A DNA stretch of 64,000 bases from Piper betle (lineage: Eukaryota; Streptophyta; Magnoliopsida; Piperales; Piperaceae): NCBI GenBank assembly GCA_033002965.1, contig JAURVB010013259.1, positions 496,001 to 560,000 on the forward strand, read 5' to 3'. The notes below the pieces were generated by a model that had not been told where the DNA came from, did not search any database, and saw only the letters and a program-made list of their open reading frames with translations. A program made the translations under genes and the position numbers. Shown here in pieces: positions 59,501 through 64,000 of the stretch (positions within the stretch are counted from its first letter, which is position 1; each line of letters begins with the position of its first letter).

Positions 59501-61190
59501 GTAGAAGGTGCTGTGCAGTTAGTCTGGATCATTTTCGTGTGATGTCTTGTGTTTGTTTCGTTCATTTTCCCAATTGGCTGTTTCTAACATTGCGGCTTCG
59601 TCTTCTTACAAGATCACCAACAGAGGCTATCTCATAAACCTGGTCTCATTTTCATTTGCCCTCTCGTCTAGGACTGAATTTTCAGTGGGTTTAGCAAAAT
59701 TCAAACTATTATGGAGGTGTTCATTGCAGATTAGTCTTGTATCTGCAATTACTTGTTTATATTGATTTTATTCCCATAAATTAAGTCGTTAAATGACGGT
59801 GTTTGATTTAAAAAAATTAGTGAAGCTTGTTCATTCGTTAGGAACAAGCGCTTTTGTTTTTTAATATTTTGCAGCCCCAGATTACTCAAATTGTCACCAT
59901 TTCGGTATAATTTATACACTACTGTTATTCTGAAAACCGAAACACCTCAACATGCCACATTTATCCGTTTAAAATAAAATATTTTACATTAAAATTTTAT
60001 TCACTGTTTCTCTTTAAATGTTGTGGTTGTTTATCAAGCATGGCCAATTCGAGTAGATACGGCATCAAACTTTCGTATTTGGTTTTCTTGTAGATTTTTG
60101 ATGGGTGATGCTCTGCACACCACAACTATGTTCACCTCTGCCATATGTAAATAACTGATTTATCCAACTTAAAACACATCCATATTCTGCTCCTTTCGCT
60201 GTTATTTTCTTAAAGTCCCTCCCCTTCTTCTCTCGTCTAATTTTTTTTAAAAAGAAAAAAGATGTACGCAGGGTGCCATTAGCCTTCTTCTTTCTCTAAC
60301 AAATTGACCAAAAAAGTTTTATTCTTTCATTTCATGTCAAATGATACATAAAGATCAAAAAAAAAACAGCACAGACCAAGTTTGGTACTTTTTAAAGATG
60401 GTTAGAAGTTGAGGTTCAGATCAAACAGGCTACGTCTCTAAGACTGGTTGACGTCGTCGCAACGAGTCGGATTTGATATGTGCGCTCCATATCTCCACTC
60501 TTTGCTTTTGACGAATTGTGGCGTGGAAAGTATTGTCCATTTTTAATAGGCTTCCAAGACACACATAAAATATTGGCATAATATATGATATAATTTATGC
60601 TAAGCATTGTCAAATAGAATTAAAATCTTCTTGTTTTAAAAAAGTATACGCCTCGTGACAATATTTTTTTAAAAAAGCATGAAAAAAGGGGAACAAATAT
60701 ATAATTTTGTGTATATATTTTTTCAAAGTAACGTTTTCTACGTTATCTTTGCATTATCTACCGACAAGGTATTTTGGATTATTATAATATAAACGCTTTA
60801 ATCTAAAATCGTTTAAGTTGTTTTCTAAAAAGTTAACTAACCTAAAAGTTGGCATTCAATATTATTAATTGTTGAATAAAACGGCACCATCAAAGTTACC
60901 CTGCATAAATTAATTATCCAAGTTCGAAACCCTCGTGTGGATTTTAAACATTTAGTTTTTTTTCTCATTTTCTCATTGTAAAAAATTTTAAAAAAATTCG
61001 AATGGAGTTTCAAATCGAGTTTGTATAGAATTCAACAAAGAAAAATGACGGGTATTATTTATCATCGTCAAGTTTAATGTGGATCTAATCATCTAAATTG
61101 AGCTTTCATTGAACTTAGTTCTATGCAATGTTACAAGTAGTTGACCGGTTTATCATTTTATCGATTGAATCCACTGTTGCAAAAATTAGC
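59501..61190. other. Intergenic, AT-rich, no gene seen
   Basis: This is a 3' UTR of the SAP-like gene followed by AT-rich DNA. ORFs at 59547-59765 (+) and 60416-60613 (-) have no support. Confidence 0.4.
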
Positions 61191-61790
61191 CGATTCTAAT
61201 CGGAATCGGCCGATTTAAATTGGATTGGAGGCAATTCGCATTAAAAAAATGGGTAAATTGGACTTCAACTTAAATTAGTTCATGAATCGGCCGATTCTAC
61301 CTGATTTGAGCTGATTCCGGACGGTAGCGGAGGATAAGGCAGGGGAGGACAGGGCGAAGAGGGTGAGCGGCAAGGATGGCGATCGGGTGACGGGGAGGGT
61401 GATGGCAGATTGGGTGAGGGCGACGAGTCGGGTGCGCGGGGGACGGGAGGGGCCGGTGGGGAAGGGGGTGGCAGAGTAGGGCTGATTGGGCTGGGGGTGG
61501 TGGTGAGGTAAGCAAGGGACGGGCGAGGTGGGGCAGGGGGTGAGGGGGGGGGTGGGGTGGGGTCGACAAGGGGAGGCAGGGGCAGTGGTGGTGATCGGCA
61601 GAGGTGAAGGATGGACGGCGCGTCAGGGATAGAGAATGAGGGGGAAGAAATAGTAGGGGACATTCTCGTAATTAAAAGTTGACATGACTCTGACTCGAGT
61701 CAAAAAATAATAATTAATTCCAAATAATTCAAAAAAAATCCAAAAAATATGTAAAATATCATAAATTATAATTGTAACACCCCGATCCGG
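61191..61790 (-). mobile_element. LTR-like sequence, minus orientation
   Basis: Read on the minus strand, 61640-61745 contains ggattttttttgaattattt, then attattttttgactcgagtc, then aattacgag, followed by a long C-rich region (61320-61620 on the plus strand is G-rich). The same order of words occurs in plus orientation at 62810-62950. Proline-rich frames here (61280-61663) are composition artefacts. It probably belongs to an LTR retrotransposon leader. Confidence 0.45.
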
Positions 61791-61822
61791 TTTACTCTCA
61801 ACCCGGACCAGAACTGTTACAA
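61774..61822. repeat. Inverted repeat tgtaacacc..cgg / ccgg..ctgttaca
   Basis: tgtaacaccccgatccgg is followed ten bases later by cccggaccagaactgttaca. A TGTAACACCCC start is common for LTRs of plant gypsy elements, so this may be an LTR tip. Confidence 0.4.
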
Positions 61823-62444
61823 AGGATCGAACTACTCGTAAACTGATTAAGTTGGTTGACCCAAAACCTAAACGGCTATGACATAACCCTCTCGACGTCT
61901 CAAGATGGAGCACGCCGCTAATGCGCAAACAATATATGAATGATATACAAAATCCTAATAGGATACTACATGAATGTCATGATGATAGCCACACACAAAA
62001 ATAATTAAAATAGCAACAAAATTCATAAAACCTGGAATCCTAAAATAAAACGGATAGAGACTCCCCTAAAAGTGTAATATGGGGACGACCTATTAAAAAT
62101 ACAACACAATATAGTATATATATAAAACAATAATTTATATCGCAATAGAATTCAAATCATCCACATATATTGTAATTGGCATCTCGCCCACCTGCAATTT
62201 CATACTCCGCTCATTTGGTTCCTCTTCATTTCAGCATAGCACATCATTAGAGCTTTTCTCAAAACATTTCCAAGCATTTCTAGAACAAGGCATACAAGCC
62301 TCACAAACACATGCATATATACACAAACATATAAATCTAATACAACAGCCAATCACATCACATCTTACACAAAAGTCGACGCGGCGCCAGGTATGTGTGT
62401 GCAATGCAAACGCTAATCCTTCGTCAAGGCCGACATACACCATT

Positions 62445-64000
62445 TGTAAAACCCGTGACTCGAGTCAGGGTTTTACGTTACCGAACCAGTCGGTTCGACC
62501 GTTGGTTCGAGTCGAGTCAGTTTCATGAACCGCGTGCTGAGTCGAGACCAGCCGTGAGTTATGAGCGATGAGAGTCAGGTGTACCTGAATATATGATGAT
62601 AACGTCGAGAAGATGGTGAGAAATGAGTTATCAAAATATATGAAAGTATGCAGTATTTTTTTCTTTTTATATGTTTGATCGAAGAAATAGTTTTAGGCCG
62701 AATAACGCGTTAGGACGCGTTGGATTATATTCGGGTGGGTTATTAGTTATAGAGCATGCCATTTGGATGTTGTTGTGTTTGTTTTATTTTATAGAATTTT
62801 TCCATATTTTTCTAGATTTTTTTTAGAATTTATTACGAACTAGTTATTATTTTGACTCGAGTCGGAATCGAGTCAATACTAAATTACGAGTTTGCCACTA
62901 GTCATGTTTTTCTCCCTCCCGACATCTTCCCCGTCCAAACCCTAGCCGCGCCGCCGTCATTGTGGGTTGCCGCCGCCGCCGCTGCCGACGCCGCACGGCC
63001 GCCGATCAACGCCGCCCCGCCCTGCCGTGCCGTCGCCGTGCCGCCCCGACCAACCCCGGCCACCGTCGCGCCGCCACGACGCCGGAATCGCCCCACGAAA
63101 CCGCCTCGGCCGTCGCCACTCCAAGCCGGATTCCGCCGCCGTCCGGGCCGCGCCGCCGCTGCTGTGACCCTGACTACCACCCCCTCGCCGTCGCCGACGT
63201 TTCCCCCATCATCCCGACCGCCGTCGAGGCCGGCCGGAGCCCCGATCGGAGCACACCGCCGCCGCCGCCCGTTTTCGACGCCGCCGTCGACGGCCATCGC
63301 CGCCTCGGTTACCCTGTTTGACACCACCATCGGACCAAGCTCGTCGAGCTGGTGCCGATAGACCCCCTGATTGCCCCGTCCCGAACCATCGCCGGAAAAC
63401 CGTCGGAATCCGCTGGAAAACCGCCGACACTCGCCGGAAAACCGCCGGAACCGCTGGAAAATTGGATTCGTGGGAAATTCGCCGGATCGTCCGCCGAACG
63501 CACCCGGTCCAATCTGATCGGACTTCGGACACCGCTAGGTGCCGAATTCGAGTTTCGAGCCACGAAACGGAAACCCTAGCCGTCGCCGATTTTCGACGAC
63601 GCGAGGTATAATTTATTTTAACTTAATTATTTGAAAGTATTGATTATTAGAATTGCATGCTAGGATTGGTGAATTGTGTGTTATAATAATATATATAAAT
63701 GTAGATTTGATTAAGGATAAAATATGAAATTTGTTTGATTGAGTGGTATTAAAAATGGAGGCTAAGAAACTAATTAGGGTAACTAGTTAATAATCATGAT
63801 CTAATGCAAACTAGCTTAAGTAGACTTGCTAGAATTGATATAGGTTGATGTGTGTTGATTGATGAGTGATTGTGTTGATTGTGCGTGCATGCTATAGGAT
63901 GTGTGATTCATCATGCGGGCGTTAGTTTTTAGCTTGATTGTGTAGGTACGGTGTAGGAGCTCGCCGCCTAGGCGCGTGGACCCGTTTGGAGCTTCTACCA
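62445..64000 (+). mobile_element. LTR-like sequence, plus orientation, running off the window
   Basis: It begins with tgtaaaacccgtgactcgag, part of a palindrome to 62479 (gtaaaaccc...gggttttac). It then passes a segment shared with 61640-61745 in opposite orientation, and a very GC-rich 62930-63600. The sequence then turns AT-rich after a possible donor (cgaggtataa, ~63602). The overlapping proline/alanine- and arginine-rich frames on both strands at 62852-63611 have no domain and are not called genes. The right end lies beyond the window. Confidence 0.45.

Noticed and set aside
61280..61663. 127-codon proline-rich ORF
   Set aside because: This is a low-complexity product of the G/C-asymmetric tract with no domain.
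62852..63611. Overlapping proline/alanine- and arginine-rich ORFs on both strands, up to 169 codons
   Set aside because: Very GC-rich DNA keeps several frames open at once; none has a domain, and the region looks like an LTR leader.
1..64000. Possible CRISPR arrays, bacterial operons or phage genes
   Set aside because: No regularly spaced repeats of that type exist, and the gene structures are clearly those of a plant nuclear genome.

Overview
This is nuclear DNA from a flowering plant, most likely a dicot. It is AT-rich, the genes have many GT-AG introns, and several products are plant- or plastid-specific (TIC20-II, a PIP-type signalling peptide, a plant bHLH factor, a plant RING-CH ligase). 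I cannot place it to genus from the sequence alone. Exon boundaries below were worked out by hand from reading frame, splice sites and protein-family conservation. Layout: 1-227 holds the 3' end of an unrecognised gene. 2167-2760 (-) is intronless TIC20-II. 5056-6515 is a retroposon-like insertion with a 16-bp target-site duplication, and it contains a tRNA-Phe-like fragment. 7695-7916 (+) encodes a 73-aa PAMP-induced-peptide-like precursor. 8920-17720 (-) is DPH2 in 10 exons, with a 5-kb intron filled by a fold-back repeat complex. 18869-19818 (+) is a small unrecognised two-exon gene. 21095-24623 (-) is eIF2A in 13 exons. 24624-29035 is intergenic and carries a decayed Ty3/gypsy-like fragment. 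29036-34661 (+) is a RING-CH membrane E3 ligase. 35558-37011 is a 1.45-kb fold-back element. 37012-41200 is repeat-rich with no convincing gene. 42248-43452 (+) is an atypical bHLH transcription factor. 45064-52173 (-) is the alpha subunit of cytosolic phenylalanyl-tRNA synthetase in 18 exons. 55982-59500 (+) is a plant protein of unknown function with a SAP-like N-terminus. 61280-64000 holds two related LTR-like sequences in opposite orientation. Three of the large genes serve translation: DPH2 (diphthamide on eEF2), eIF2A (initiation) and PheRS alpha (tRNA charging). All three are on the minus strand but are separated by other genes, so I treat this as coincidence, not an operon-like unit. 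The most striking non-genic features are the two large fold-back elements and the nested retroposon. A technical pattern also runs through the window. Conserved exons of DPH2, eIF2A and PheRS alpha carry single-base phase breaks, several of them in homopolymers, and a 174-bp tandem duplication differs between copies only in homopolymer length. This points to base-level assembly error rather than three dying housekeeping genes. I found no convincing new multi-gene system.
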